Shown one piece after another: positions 1 to 6,159 of a stretch of DNA of 7,967 nucleotides. The stretch's first letter is position 1. Each line of letters opens with the position of its first letter. Below the pieces are notes generated by a model. It ran no database searches and was not told where the DNA came from. It was given only the letters and a program-made list of their open reading frames with translations. The position numbers were made by a program, and so were the translations under genes. The stretch lies in the NCBI GenBank assembly GCA_026418655.1, contig JAOAAW010000066.1, forward strand, positions 1-7,967, written 5' to 3'. Source of the stretch: a bacterium (GTDB lineage Bacteria > Ratteibacteria > UBA8468 > B48-G9 > DTJG01).

Positions 1-1196
1 GTGATAGATGTATCAAGGTTAGACCCATGAAAGGAACAATTGAACGAGGTAAAAACAAAAGACAGGATATGAAGAATGAAAATGATCTGAAAAATAGCAT
101 CAAAAACAGGGCTGAAAATTTAATGATTGTTGATATGATGAGAAACGACCTTGGTAGAATTTGTAGATTTGGTTCAGTTATAACCAACCCATTATTTCAG
201 ATTGAAAAATATAAAACTCTTTTCCAGATGACTTCAACCATTTCAGGAGAACTGAGACAAAACATAAAGCTGGTTGATATTTTTAAAGCATTATTCCCGT
301 CATCGTCAATTACAGGTGCTCCAAAAATAAGAACAATGCAGATAATAAATGAACTCGAAAAAAGTCCGAGAAAACTTTACACAGGAACCATTGGAATTGT
401 AAAACCAGATAATTCCAGTGTTTTTAATGTTGCAATCCGCACAATCATTATTAACGGGAAATCAGGAGAAATGGGAACCGGTGGCGGCATAGTATACGAT
501 TCTAAGCCAGAAAAGGAATATGATGAATGTCTTTTGAAGGCAGCATTTCTTGCTTCTGCTTGCAAAAAAATGCAGTTAATTGAAACAATACGATGGTCAT
601 CAAACGAGGGTTTCTATTTGCTTGATTTGCATCTTGAAAGATTAAGAAGAAGTGCAGAATTCTTTAAATTTATTTTCAACAGAAGAAAAATTATCAGAAC
701 ACTTGAAAAATTCGTTTTAACATTGAATTGTGAAAAAACTTATAGAATAAGAGTTTTACTTTTTCAGGAGGGCAATATTTCCATCTCGTATCAGGAAATC
801 AATCTACAATTGCCGGATAACCAGAAAACTTTTTTATCAAACAAAAGAATCGACCCAAGAAATATTTTTCTCTATCATAAGTCAACCATCAGGGATGATT
901 ATGATAAGGCTTACAGGGAAGCAGCTAAAAATGGCTATTTTGATGTAATCTTCAAGAATAAAAATAACCAGATTACAGAGGGCTGTATTACAAATATTTT
1001 TGTTGAAAAAAACGGTATTCTCTACACACCACCAGTTTCATGTGGACTTCTTCCTGGTGTACTAAGGAATTACTTACTGCAAAAAGGTATGGTAAAAGAG
1101 AAGATTCTGACAGAAGATGACCTGCACGCCGCAGATAACATTTTCCTGGGAAATAGCGTAAGGGGTCTTATAAAGGATGTACTTGAAAACTCTTAA
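1..1196 (+). CDS. pabBC: Aminodeoxychorismate synthase component I / aminodeoxychorismate lyase fusion (5' partial)
   Basis: Makes p-aminobenzoate for folate in the cytoplasm: the PabB part turns chorismate into 4-amino-4-deoxychorismate and the PabC part eliminates pyruvate. The frame is open to the left edge (first full codon at base 3), so the ATG at 27 is internal: it lies inside the conserved motif RPMKGTIERG. The lysine at 30-32 in that motif is the one that marks PabB rather than TrpE (which has Ala) and attacks chorismate. Counting from Met27, PabB motifs follow: ENLMIVDMMRNDLG (30-43), SITGAPK (94-100) and GTGGGIVYDSKPEKEYDEC (150-168, Mg-binding glutamates). PabC, a class IV PLP fold, starts near residue 183. 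Its PLP lysine is K285 (YHKSTIRDDYD), followed by ITEGCITN (317-323), GLLPGVLR (340-347) and NSVRG (376-380). About 190 residues of PabB remain, so more than half of that domain lies upstream. No pabA is visible. Ends in TAA at 1194-1196. Confidence 0.93.
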   Translation, partial: DRCIKVRPMKGTIERGKNKRQDMKNENDLKNSIKNRAENLMIVDMMRNDLGRICRFGSVITNPLFQIEKYKTLFQMTSTISGELRQNIKLVDIFKALFPSSSITGAPKIRTMQIINELEKSPRKLYTGTIGIVKPDNSSVFNVAIRTIIINGKSGEMGTGGGIVYDSKPEKEYDECLLKAAFLASACKKMQLIETIRWSSNEGFYLLDLHLERLRRSAEFFKFIFNRRKIIRTLEKFVLTLNCEKTYRIRVLLFQEGNISISYQEINLQLPDNQKTFLSNKRIDPRNIFLYHKSTIRDDYDKAYREAAKNGYFDVIFKNKNNQITEGCITNIFVEKNGILYTPPVSCGLLPGVLRNYLLQKGMVKEKILTEDDLHAADNIFLGNSVRGLIKDVLENS

Positions 1197-1549
1197 TTAT
1201 GCAATTTATCATCCACAGTGATTGTTTTCTTCAAAACGCCGCTAATGCTGCAGTATGCCTCAACGGTTATCTTGTCACCCTTTTTTACATCTGAAATCAA
1301 ATACATGGCTGTCTGTTCTTTTGCGTTTTCCTGTTTTGAAATTTTCTGACTAATTATTTCTTTTCCGTTAAGATAGATTTCCACTTCCCCAATATAGTGT
1401 TTCTCAATGTTATTTGTATTATGTATTATTGTGGCTTTTAAAATTTTGGCCTGTGGGTCAAAATTAATCTTTATATCAGAAGGTGGATGAGCATACGCAA
1501 AGTAGGATATGAAAATACCTAATAATCCTAAAACAATTTTACCTTTCAT
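1193..1549 (-). CDS. Exported small protein with superoxide-reductase/SoxZ-like Ig fold
   Basis: 118 aa. A signal peptide (MKGKIVLGLLGIFISYFAYA) with likely cleavage after Ala-Tyr-Ala20 would put the mature protein, starting His-Pro-Pro, in the periplasm. The rest resembles the iron domain of superoxide reductase/desulfoferrodoxin: H43-x7-H51 followed by YIGEVEIYLNGKEI, then ITVEAYCSISGVLKK at 95-108. In SOR the centre is made by four His and one Cys, with the Cys in a CNxHG motif. Here Cys100 is kept but the motif is CSIS, so the last His ligand is replaced by Ser103. The Ig-like SoxZ family, which also has an HYI..V...LNGK-type stretch, is an alternative, so I do not assign an enzyme activity. 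The start has a strong GGAGGT ribosome site (1553-1558), and the ATG overlaps the stop of the upstream membrane-protein gene (ATGA, 1546-1549), so translation is probably coupled. Its stop overlaps the convergent pabBC stop. Confidence 0.75.
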   Translation of the reverse strand: MKGKIVLGLLGIFISYFAYAHPPSDIKINFDPQAKILKATIIHNTNNIEKHYIGEVEIYLNGKEIISQKISKQENAKEQTAMYLISDVKKGDKITVEAYCSISGVLKKTITVDDKLHN

Positions 1550-2316
1550 TTTACCTCCATCGTTAAAGGTTTAAGTTTATTAAGCATTGGCACAGAAAAA
1601 TTCATTACAAGCAAACCGAGTAATTCATTATCATATCTGATGCCAATATTACTCATAACAAAAATTATAATTGCAGTTCCACTCCCAAATATGATTTTAC
1701 CATAAAAGTTTGAAGGCGAGGTTTTTGGTTCTATTAACATAACGAAAATATAGAAATAGCTAAAATATCCAAACAAATTAAGAAAAGGGATATCTTTAAC
1801 AAGGTTGAAGGAACCGAAAAGTAATAAGGATAAAAAAGAATAACCAGCAAGTACCTCCAATCTCCTTACTTTATACGCGAAATATATCCCAAATGGTATC
1901 AGAATATACCAAAAACTGGTACCCTTCCATTCAAGAACATTCCCAAAGATAAGAATTGAGATGAACAGGCCGAGGCCTGCCGGATTAAAGATATGCTTAC
2001 TTTTGAATTTAATCATATATTTCAATATGATTGAAGAAAAAGATGTTATGGCTAATTGCCATAGCATTGTTGAAGAAAAAACAATACCAATAATCAGCCC
2101 AGTAATTACTGAACTTGAACTTACGATTAACTTTTTTCCCCTGATAAACAAAATTATCAGCTCAGTGTAAGTTGCAAACACTGCTGCCACAAAAGAGCCT
2201 ATCAGATAAGAGAAATCCCTGTCCCTGATTGAAAGATAGATAGCAAAAACCAATAAAAAGACAATCAGTTGATTTTTTACATTACGAAAGAAACTTCTGA
2301 CAGATATGCCGGCCAT
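1546..2316 (-). CDS. Short RnfD/NqrB-like integral membrane protein
   Basis: About 256 aa, strongly hydrophobic, with roughly nine or ten predicted membrane spans. It belongs by motif to the NQR2/RnfD/RnfE family: SSSSVITGLIIGIVFSS (an early 'S..TGLLL' type span), HIFNPAGLGLF in the middle, and IEPKTSPSNFYGKIIFG near the C-terminus, matching the family's FNPA and (D/E)P.TSP signatures. Family members carry flavin and move electrons across the inner membrane in Rnf and Na+-NQR. This one is shorter than typical RnfD (above 300 aa), and I cannot find the SGAT-type threonine motif where FMN is covalently bound. No RnfA, B, C, E or G lies in the window. I chose the ATG at 2314-2316 (MAGISVRS), two bases after the upstream TGA; a TTG at 2320-2322 would add two residues. 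It overlaps the SOR-like gene by four bases, suggesting the two work as a pair. Confidence 0.82.
   Translation of the reverse strand: MAGISVRSFFRNVKNQLIVFLLVFAIYLSIRDRDFSYLIGSFVAAVFATYTELIILFIRGKKLIVSSSSVITGLIIGIVFSSTMLWQLAITSFSSIILKYMIKFKSKHIFNPAGLGLFISILIFGNVLEWKGTSFWYILIPFGIYFAYKVRRLEVLAGYSFLSLLLFGSFNLVKDIPFLNLFGYFSYFYIFVMLIEPKTSPSNFYGKIIFGSGTAIIIFVMSNIGIRYDNELLGLLVMNFSVPMLNKLKPLTMEVK
1553..1558 (-). promoter_or_regulatory. Ribosome binding site of the SOR-like gene
   Basis: The minus strand reads GGAGGT three bases before the ATG at 1547-1549, inside the last codons of the RnfD-like gene. It is the strongest Shine-Dalgarno match in the window although the spacing is short. It decides the start and, with the ATGA overlap, indicates coupled translation. 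Confidence 0.6.
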
Positions 2317-2318
2317 TT

Positions 2319-3167
2319 TCAATATTTCAGATTATCTATAATTCTTGCCATTATGAAATCATTTGTTGTTAACCCGCCAGAGGCGTGGGTCGTCAGGGTT
2401 ACCTTAACTTTATTATATTGCACAGTAATTACTGGATGGTGTCCTTGCTCCTCTGCGATAACTGAAATTGTGTCAAAGAAAAACTTTGAATCAAGAAAGT
2501 TTTTAAATCTGAATTCCTTAACAATCTTTTTATCCTCGATCAAGTTCCAGCCAGGACAATGATCAAGGAGTTTTTCAATTTTCTCCTTTGTTAACGGCGG
2601 GGTTCCGGTTTCGCATGGTTCACATCTTGACTGAACATCTCCTTTGATACCAGCAAGCGGGTTTTCAAGTACGTTTTTGATATTTTCTATCACGTCCTTA
2701 TAATCAATGCTTTCAGTAATTTCTTCAACAATCTGCAGATATCTGACTATGTCATTTTTATCAATGATAAGGGCAGCCCTTGCCAATAGATTTAACTCCT
2801 TTATAAGAAGTCCATAGTTTATCCCAAAAGAAGAATATTTATAATCAGAAAAAAGAAAAATATTCTTTATGTTACCTGCTTCGCAGAATCTTTTCTGTGC
2901 AAATGGGAGATCCTTACTTATTCCAATAACAATAACATCCTGAGCCAATTCCGAAGCTCTTTTATTGAATTCTCTTATTTGTAGGTCACAAACAGGAGTA
3001 TCAAGAGAAGGGAAAGAGGTAACAACCTTTATCCTGCCTTCGAATTTTTTTAGACTTGTCTCTTCCATATCAGAAGAAACGACATTAAAGACAGGTGCGA
3101 AATCTCCCTCAGTAATATTTCTCCCTACCAGTGTTAATGCATTTCCCTTAAACTTAACTTCCTTCAT
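2319..3167 (-). CDS. Thiol peroxidase (Tpx) fused to pterin-4a-carbinolamine dehydratase
   Basis: 282 aa with two recognisable enzymes in one frame. Residues 1 to about 170 are a Tpx-type atypical 2-Cys peroxiredoxin, which reduces H2O2 and alkyl hydroperoxides in the cytosol: VVTSFPSLDTPVCDLQIREFN has peroxidatic Cys60 in TxxC (Thr57), RFCEAGNIKN has the resolving Cys95, and Arg130 sits in the LLARAA strand. Residues about 180-280 are a PCD/DCoH domain: the CEPCETGTPPLT entry (Cys182, Cys185), CPGW (204-207), E239-x3-HHP (His243, His244) and YNKVKVTLTTH (251-261, His261), matching the three catalytic histidines of the family. PCD dehydrates 4a-hydroxytetrahydrobiopterin; bacterial homologues have also been linked to molybdopterin metabolism. 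The ATG at 3165-3167 lies 12 bases after the korB-like stop, with a G-rich GGGGGA at 3171-3176 as ribosome site. Both domains look intact. No aromatic amino acid hydroxylase is in the window, so the pterin substrate is unknown. Confidence 0.9.
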   Translation of the reverse strand: MKEVKFKGNALTLVGRNITEGDFAPVFNVVSSDMEETSLKKFEGRIKVVTSFPSLDTPVCDLQIREFNKRASELAQDVIVIGISKDLPFAQKRFCEAGNIKNIFLFSDYKYSSFGINYGLLIKELNLLARAALIIDKNDIVRYLQIVEEITESIDYKDVIENIKNVLENPLAGIKGDVQSRCEPCETGTPPLTKEKIEKLLDHCPGWNLIEDKKIVKEFRFKNFLDSKFFFDTISVIAEEQGHHPVITVQYNKVKVTLTTHASGGLTTNDFIMARIIDNLKY

Positions 3168-3179
3168 TTTTCCCCCACG

Positions 3180-4037
3180 TTATAAATTTTTTTTCATAAG
3201 GTGTTCGTATATTTTCTGCTTTCTATCAATGGTTTCGGATATAATTCCAGTTTGAAATGAGTCTTCAAATGTAATCTCTTTCTTTCTATAAAAAATCCCA
3301 AGTGGAATTTTTGTATCAGAGTTATAGTCCCATTCCTTTGCTTTTTTCATTGCCTGATCAAAATCAGTTTCATTGTGATTTTCCATTACATAGACGCGCT
3401 TATCATAATACTCATACATATTGTAAAAAGTTACACATACCTGTAAAACATCAATTAAGGAAAAGCCCTTATGAAGTATTGCTTCTTTGAAAATCTTCTT
3501 CAATAAATCGATACCGTGTGAAAAACCTCTTGCCACAAAACTTGCGTTGCTTGCAAGCATAAGTTCTAACGGGTTGAAGGGTTTTTCTTTGTTACCATAA
3601 GGTGTGGAACGACCCTTATATCCAGAAGGCGATGTTGGAGTAAACTGGCCAGTTGTAAGTCCATAAACACGATTGTTATGAATAATCATCGTTATATCAA
3701 TATTTCTTTTTGCAGCAAACAGCAAATGTTCAAGTCCTTCCCCATAAGAATCACCATCTCCCGAGAAACCAATGACCTTCAAAGATGGATCAGCAATTTT
3801 TATTGCAGTAGCAACCGGAATAACCCTCCCGTGGAGTGAATAAAAACTGTTCAGGTTAATATAATCAACTATTTTTGCATGGCAACCAATTCCGGATACA
3901 AGGACAAAATTTTCTGCAGGTGTTCCTTCCTTTATCAGTTCTGTAATTACCAACCGGATTGCATTCAATATGGCAAAATTACCGCAGCCAATGCACCAGG
4001 TGTTTTTTGCATATGTATTAAGGTTTAATGTACTCAT
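3180..4037 (-). CDS. korB: 2-oxoacid:ferredoxin oxidoreductase, beta (TPP-binding) subunit
   Basis: 285 aa. Thiamine-diphosphate subunit of an enzyme that decarboxylates a 2-oxoacid with CoA and ferredoxin to an acyl-CoA, CO2 and reduced ferredoxin (reversible in anaerobes). Visible motifs: WCIGCGNF (14-21), GIGCHAK (49-55), SLHGRVIPVATAIKIA (67-82), the TPP/Mg motif GDGD (93-96) with HNNRVYGLTTGQ (120-131), and KGRSTPYGN. Cys15, Cys18, Cys52 and Cys201 have the spacing of the four ligands of the [4Fe-4S] cluster in archaeal two-subunit OFORs. There is no extra ferredoxin domain. The length is normal for KorB-like subunits. An AGGTGG ribosome site (4044-4049) lies six bases before the ATG, inside the end of the alpha gene, which it overlaps by 20 bases. 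The motifs fit the 2-oxoglutarate/broad 2-oxoacid branch better than pyruvate-specific PorB, but substrate cannot be fixed from sequence alone. Confidence 0.92.
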   Translation of the reverse strand: MSTLNLNTYAKNTWCIGCGNFAILNAIRLVITELIKEGTPAENFVLVSGIGCHAKIVDYINLNSFYSLHGRVIPVATAIKIADPSLKVIGFSGDGDSYGEGLEHLLFAAKRNIDITMIIHNNRVYGLTTGQFTPTSPSGYKGRSTPYGNKEKPFNPLELMLASNASFVARGFSHGIDLLKKIFKEAILHKGFSLIDVLQVCVTFYNMYEYYDKRVYVMENHNETDFDQAMKKAKEWDYNSDTKIPLGIFYRKKEITFEDSFQTGIISETIDRKQKIYEHLMKKNL

Positions 4038-5700
4038 CTATCACCACCTGCAAGAGTTGCTCAAGATCGTTAACCGAAAAAGGCCTGCCATTATACTTTA
4101 AAATTTTTGTCTTTACTGTAAACCGATGATGTTTTATAAGTTCTGCCATCTGACCAGTTGCATTACATTCAACTAAAACTAATTCTTTAACACCGATCAT
4201 AGCATACTCTAATTGTCGTAGTGGAAAAGGATGAATTATAACAGGTTGAATAACCTTCAAACCAAGTCTTGTAGCAGATTCTATACACACAGGAACATTG
4301 GAACCCCAACAAAGTACAGCAATCTCAGATTCAACGTTTCCGTAAATCTTCACACATTCGTAGTTTTTTTCAATTTCATCAAGCAAGAATTGACTTTTTC
4401 TCAATCTTTTTTCCTGCATCAGTTTTGTGGTTTCAGGTTCCTCAGTTGTGATGCCGTATTCATCGTGTTCATAACTATTAACCTTTATTACAGCGGAATA
4501 CTTTGGAACAAAGGATAAAGGAGAGATACCATTCTTTGTATTCAGATATCTTTTGTAGGAATCCCCATTTTCCCACATAATTATTTTCGGTAAATTGACT
4601 TTGCTGGCTTTCTCAAAATCAAAACTGTATAAACTTTCAGCAAGAGTTTTGTCAGACAAAATGATGGCAGGTATCTGATATTTCCATGCCAGAGCAAGAG
4701 CAAGCGCTGACCAATAAAATGCTTGTTCACAATCACCTGGTGCAACAACGAGTCGACTGAATTCTCCATGACCTGCATGAATTGCGTAAAATAATTCAGT
4801 TTGTCCAGTATAGGTTGGCAGGCCTGTACTTGGACCTGTTCTCTGACCAAGGACAATAACTACTGGAAGCTCAGCCATACCGGATAAGCTTAAACCCTCA
4901 TTCATAAGGCAAAATCCGCCACCTGAAGTTCCGACAGCTGCCTTTTTACCTGCATAAGCAAATCCAAGAGCCATCATTATCACGGAAATTTCATTTTCGG
5001 CATGAATAACCTTTAAATTAAATTCTGGTGCAACACTGGCAAGAAAATGCAATAATCCGGATGAGGGTGTCATCGGATAACCAGCATAGGCATCAAGCCC
5101 AGCCATGATTAAACCCAGGCCAATTGCTTCGTTTCCGGTTAACAGCGGAAGTGGTTCTCTGTTAATTTTTTCTATTTTTAGTAATTGCCTTGAAGTATCA
5201 AAACCTCTTTTTGCAATTTTGAGATTTAATTCAAGGTGTTTCGGGATTGTCATTCCTAAAGTTTTTTCAACAATTTCCCATTCTATCCCGCTTGTTTTAC
5301 AAAAGGCACCAATAAGACACGAATTACGCATCAGATCAGGAGCATTTTCTTCTTTTAAAATTGAATTAATCGGAATTCCAATACCACATACCTGATCTTC
5401 AAATTTAATCTGTTCAGCATCATAGATATAAAAACATTTTTCTTTAAGGTTTTTGCGATGTAAATTAAGTGTTTCAAGGTTTAAAGCTATAAGTATATCA
5501 ATCTCATCTCTATGGGCAGATACTTTATTTTCAGAAGCTCTAATAATTGAGAAAGTGTGTCCGCCTCTTATCAAAGATGGATAATCACGGTGAATATAAA
5601 CATAGTATCCAAGATGAGATAAAATCTGCCCGATTATAACACTTGCCCTGTCAATTCCATCACCTGCCTTCCCGCCAATTAAAATTGTAAAATCCTTCAT
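4018..5700 (-). CDS. korA: 2-oxoacid:ferredoxin oxidoreductase, fused gamma-alpha subunit
   Basis: About 560 aa. Partner of the adjacent beta subunit. The N-terminal gamma domain (to about residue 175) opens with FTILIGGKAGDGI and contains RDYPSLIRGGHTFSIIR. The alpha domain follows from about 185, with GNEAIGLGLIMAGLDAYAGY and then YPMTPSS (208-214), the YPITP-type loop that helps bind the 2-oxoacid and TPP; next come HAENEISVIMMALG, GTSGGGF and GQRTGPSTGLPTYTGQ. This gamma-alpha fusion is the usual form in two-subunit OFORs, and no delta ferredoxin subunit is present. I prefer the ATG at 5698-5700 (MKDFTILIGG), which lies one base after the TAA of the upstream CoA-binding gene and matches where family proteins begin. 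A GTG at 5719-5721 would add seven residues and overlap that gene by 20 bases. The ribosome site is weak for either start. Complete, with no frameshift seen. Confidence 0.92.
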   Translation of the reverse strand: MKDFTILIGGKAGDGIDRASVIIGQILSHLGYYVYIHRDYPSLIRGGHTFSIIRASENKVSAHRDEIDILIALNLETLNLHRKNLKEKCFYIYDAEQIKFEDQVCGIGIPINSILKEENAPDLMRNSCLIGAFCKTSGIEWEIVEKTLGMTIPKHLELNLKIAKRGFDTSRQLLKIEKINREPLPLLTGNEAIGLGLIMAGLDAYAGYPMTPSSGLLHFLASVAPEFNLKVIHAENEISVIMMALGFAYAGKKAAVGTSGGGFCLMNEGLSLSGMAELPVVIVLGQRTGPSTGLPTYTGQTELFYAIHAGHGEFSRLVVAPGDCEQAFYWSALALALAWKYQIPAIILSDKTLAESLYSFDFEKASKVNLPKIIMWENGDSYKRYLNTKNGISPLSFVPKYSAVIKVNSYEHDEYGITTEEPETTKLMQEKRLRKSQFLLDEIEKNYECVKIYGNVESEIAVLCWGSNVPVCIESATRLGLKVIQPVIIHPFPLRQLEYAMIGVKELVLVECNATGQMAELIKHHRFTVKTKILKYNGRPFSVNDLEQLLQVVIDEYIKP

Positions 5701-5701
5701 C

Positions 5702-6079
5702 TTACCAAATCCCGTTTTCACTCATAAAACATTTTCCATATGTGACCCTTATTCCATAATTTTTTGCTTTTTCAATTGCGGCTTTTGACTCAGAACCGGG
5801 TTGCATCCAGATTTCACCTACACCCAGTATCTTTGCTTCTTCAATAATTTTTTCGGTAATTTCAGGCTTGACAACTGTTATAATAATATCAGGTCTTGTT
5901 CCAAGTTCTGAGAGATTTCTGTAAATACGATGGCCAGAAATTTCACCATTTTTTGGATTTATTCCTTTTACTGTGAATCCGCTTGCAGTAAGATCCATGA
6001 ACATTTTAGAACCAATTTTGTTTCTGTCAGTTGAAACACCGACCAATGCAACCAACATGTTTTTATATTTTGTTTCCAT
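5702..6079 (-). CDS. CoA-binding domain protein (COG1832/YccU-like)
   Basis: 125 aa, a single Rossmann-fold domain of the succinyl-CoA-synthetase-alpha type. Signs are the glycine-rich VALVGVSTDRNKIG (10-23), GINPK (39-43), PDIIITVVKP (63-72), EIWMQPGSES (89-98) and the C-terminal VTYGKCFM (112-119). Family members bind CoA or a related nucleotide; no reaction is established for most. It is the first gene of the minus-strand block, one base ahead of the oxidoreductase alpha ATG, which hints that it serves that CoA-using enzyme, for example as an acyl-CoA binding or regulatory factor (inference). The ATG at 6077-6079 has no clear Shine-Dalgarno sequence; a second ATG at codon 8 (just before the LVALVG strand) is possible and would give 118 aa. 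A TATAAT hexamer lies 25 bases upstream of the first ATG. Confidence 0.85.
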   Translation of the reverse strand: METKYKNMLVALVGVSTDRNKIGSKMFMDLTASGFTVKGINPKNGEISGHRIYRNLSELGTRPDIIITVVKPEITEKIIEEAKILGVGEIWMQPGSESKAAIEKAKNYGIRVTYGKCFMSENGIW

Positions 6080-6083
6080 TTCG

Positions 6084-6145
6084 AAAAACTTTTAAGACGA
6101 TAAATTATAACATTTTTAAAAATTTGCAAAAACTTTGAAGACGAT
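6084..6145. repeat. Pair of imperfect 18-bp direct repeats in the divergent intergenic region
   Basis: Copy 1, AAAAACTTTTAAGACGAT, is at 6084-6101. Copy 2, AAAAACTTTGAAGACGAT, is at 6128-6145. They differ at one base and start 44 bp apart, about four helical turns. Each is next to an ATTATA (TATAAT on the minus strand): 6104-6109 after copy 1 and 6144-6149 overlapping copy 2. I saw no further copy in the window. The placement between two divergent transcription units suggests an operator pair or a duplicated promoter segment; no known regulator consensus was recognised. Confidence 0.7.
6104..6109 (-). promoter_or_regulatory. Candidate -10 hexamer for the minus-strand operon
   Basis: The minus strand reads a perfect TATAAT here, 25 bases ahead of the ATG of the CoA-binding gene. 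The -35 region is poor: at 16-17 bp spacing it is only T-rich, and the better TTGCAA at 6124-6129 would be just 14 bp away. Repeat copy 1 lies directly downstream, around the expected transcription start, where a bound repressor could act. A second TATAAT on the minus strand at 6144-6149 is an alternative upstream start. Confidence 0.5.
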
Positions 6146-6153
6146 TATAAAAT
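6124..6153 (+). promoter_or_regulatory. Candidate promoter for the epimerase gene
   Basis: TTGCAA (6124-6129) as -35, a 16-bp spacer and TATAAA (6146-6151, continuing AAT) as -10 give a reasonable sigma-70-type promoter. The expected start of transcription (about 6158-6160) falls almost on the GTG start codon at 6160, so the mRNA could be leaderless, which fits the lack of a Shine-Dalgarno sequence. Repeat copy 2 fills most of the spacer. Confidence 0.45.
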
Positions 6154-6159
6154 ATACCG

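Noticed and set aside
377..565. 62-aa minus-strand reading frame inside pabBC
   Set aside because: Antisense to strongly conserved PabB motifs, with no ribosome site or recognisable domain.
1190..1270. Rho-independent terminator between the convergent genes
   Set aside because: The two stop codons overlap, and I found no GC-rich hairpin followed by a T run on either strand.
1961..2562. Two plus-strand reading frames (1961-2170 and 2269-2562)
   Set aside because: They lie opposite the RnfD-like and Tpx-PCD genes, whose motifs are clear; no family signature or start signal of their own.
2965..3490. Plus-strand reading frames opposite the Tpx-PCD start and OFOR beta gene
   Set aside because: Shadows of conserved coding sequence without initiation signals.
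4231..5395. Reading frames in other frames within the OFOR alpha gene (4231-4518 +, 4581-4856 -, 5105-5395 +)
   Set aside because: All overlap the conserved gamma-alpha protein and show no protein-like motifs.
5701..5721. GTG at 5719-5721 as start of the OFOR alpha gene
   Set aside because: It would overlap the CoA-binding gene by 20 bases and add seven residues not typical of the family; the ATG at 5698-5700 fits the domain start.
6080..6159. Riboswitch or small RNA in the divergent intergenic region
   Set aside because: Only 80 bases, very AT-rich, with no stable stem; the repeats are direct rather than inverted, so an operator is more likely.
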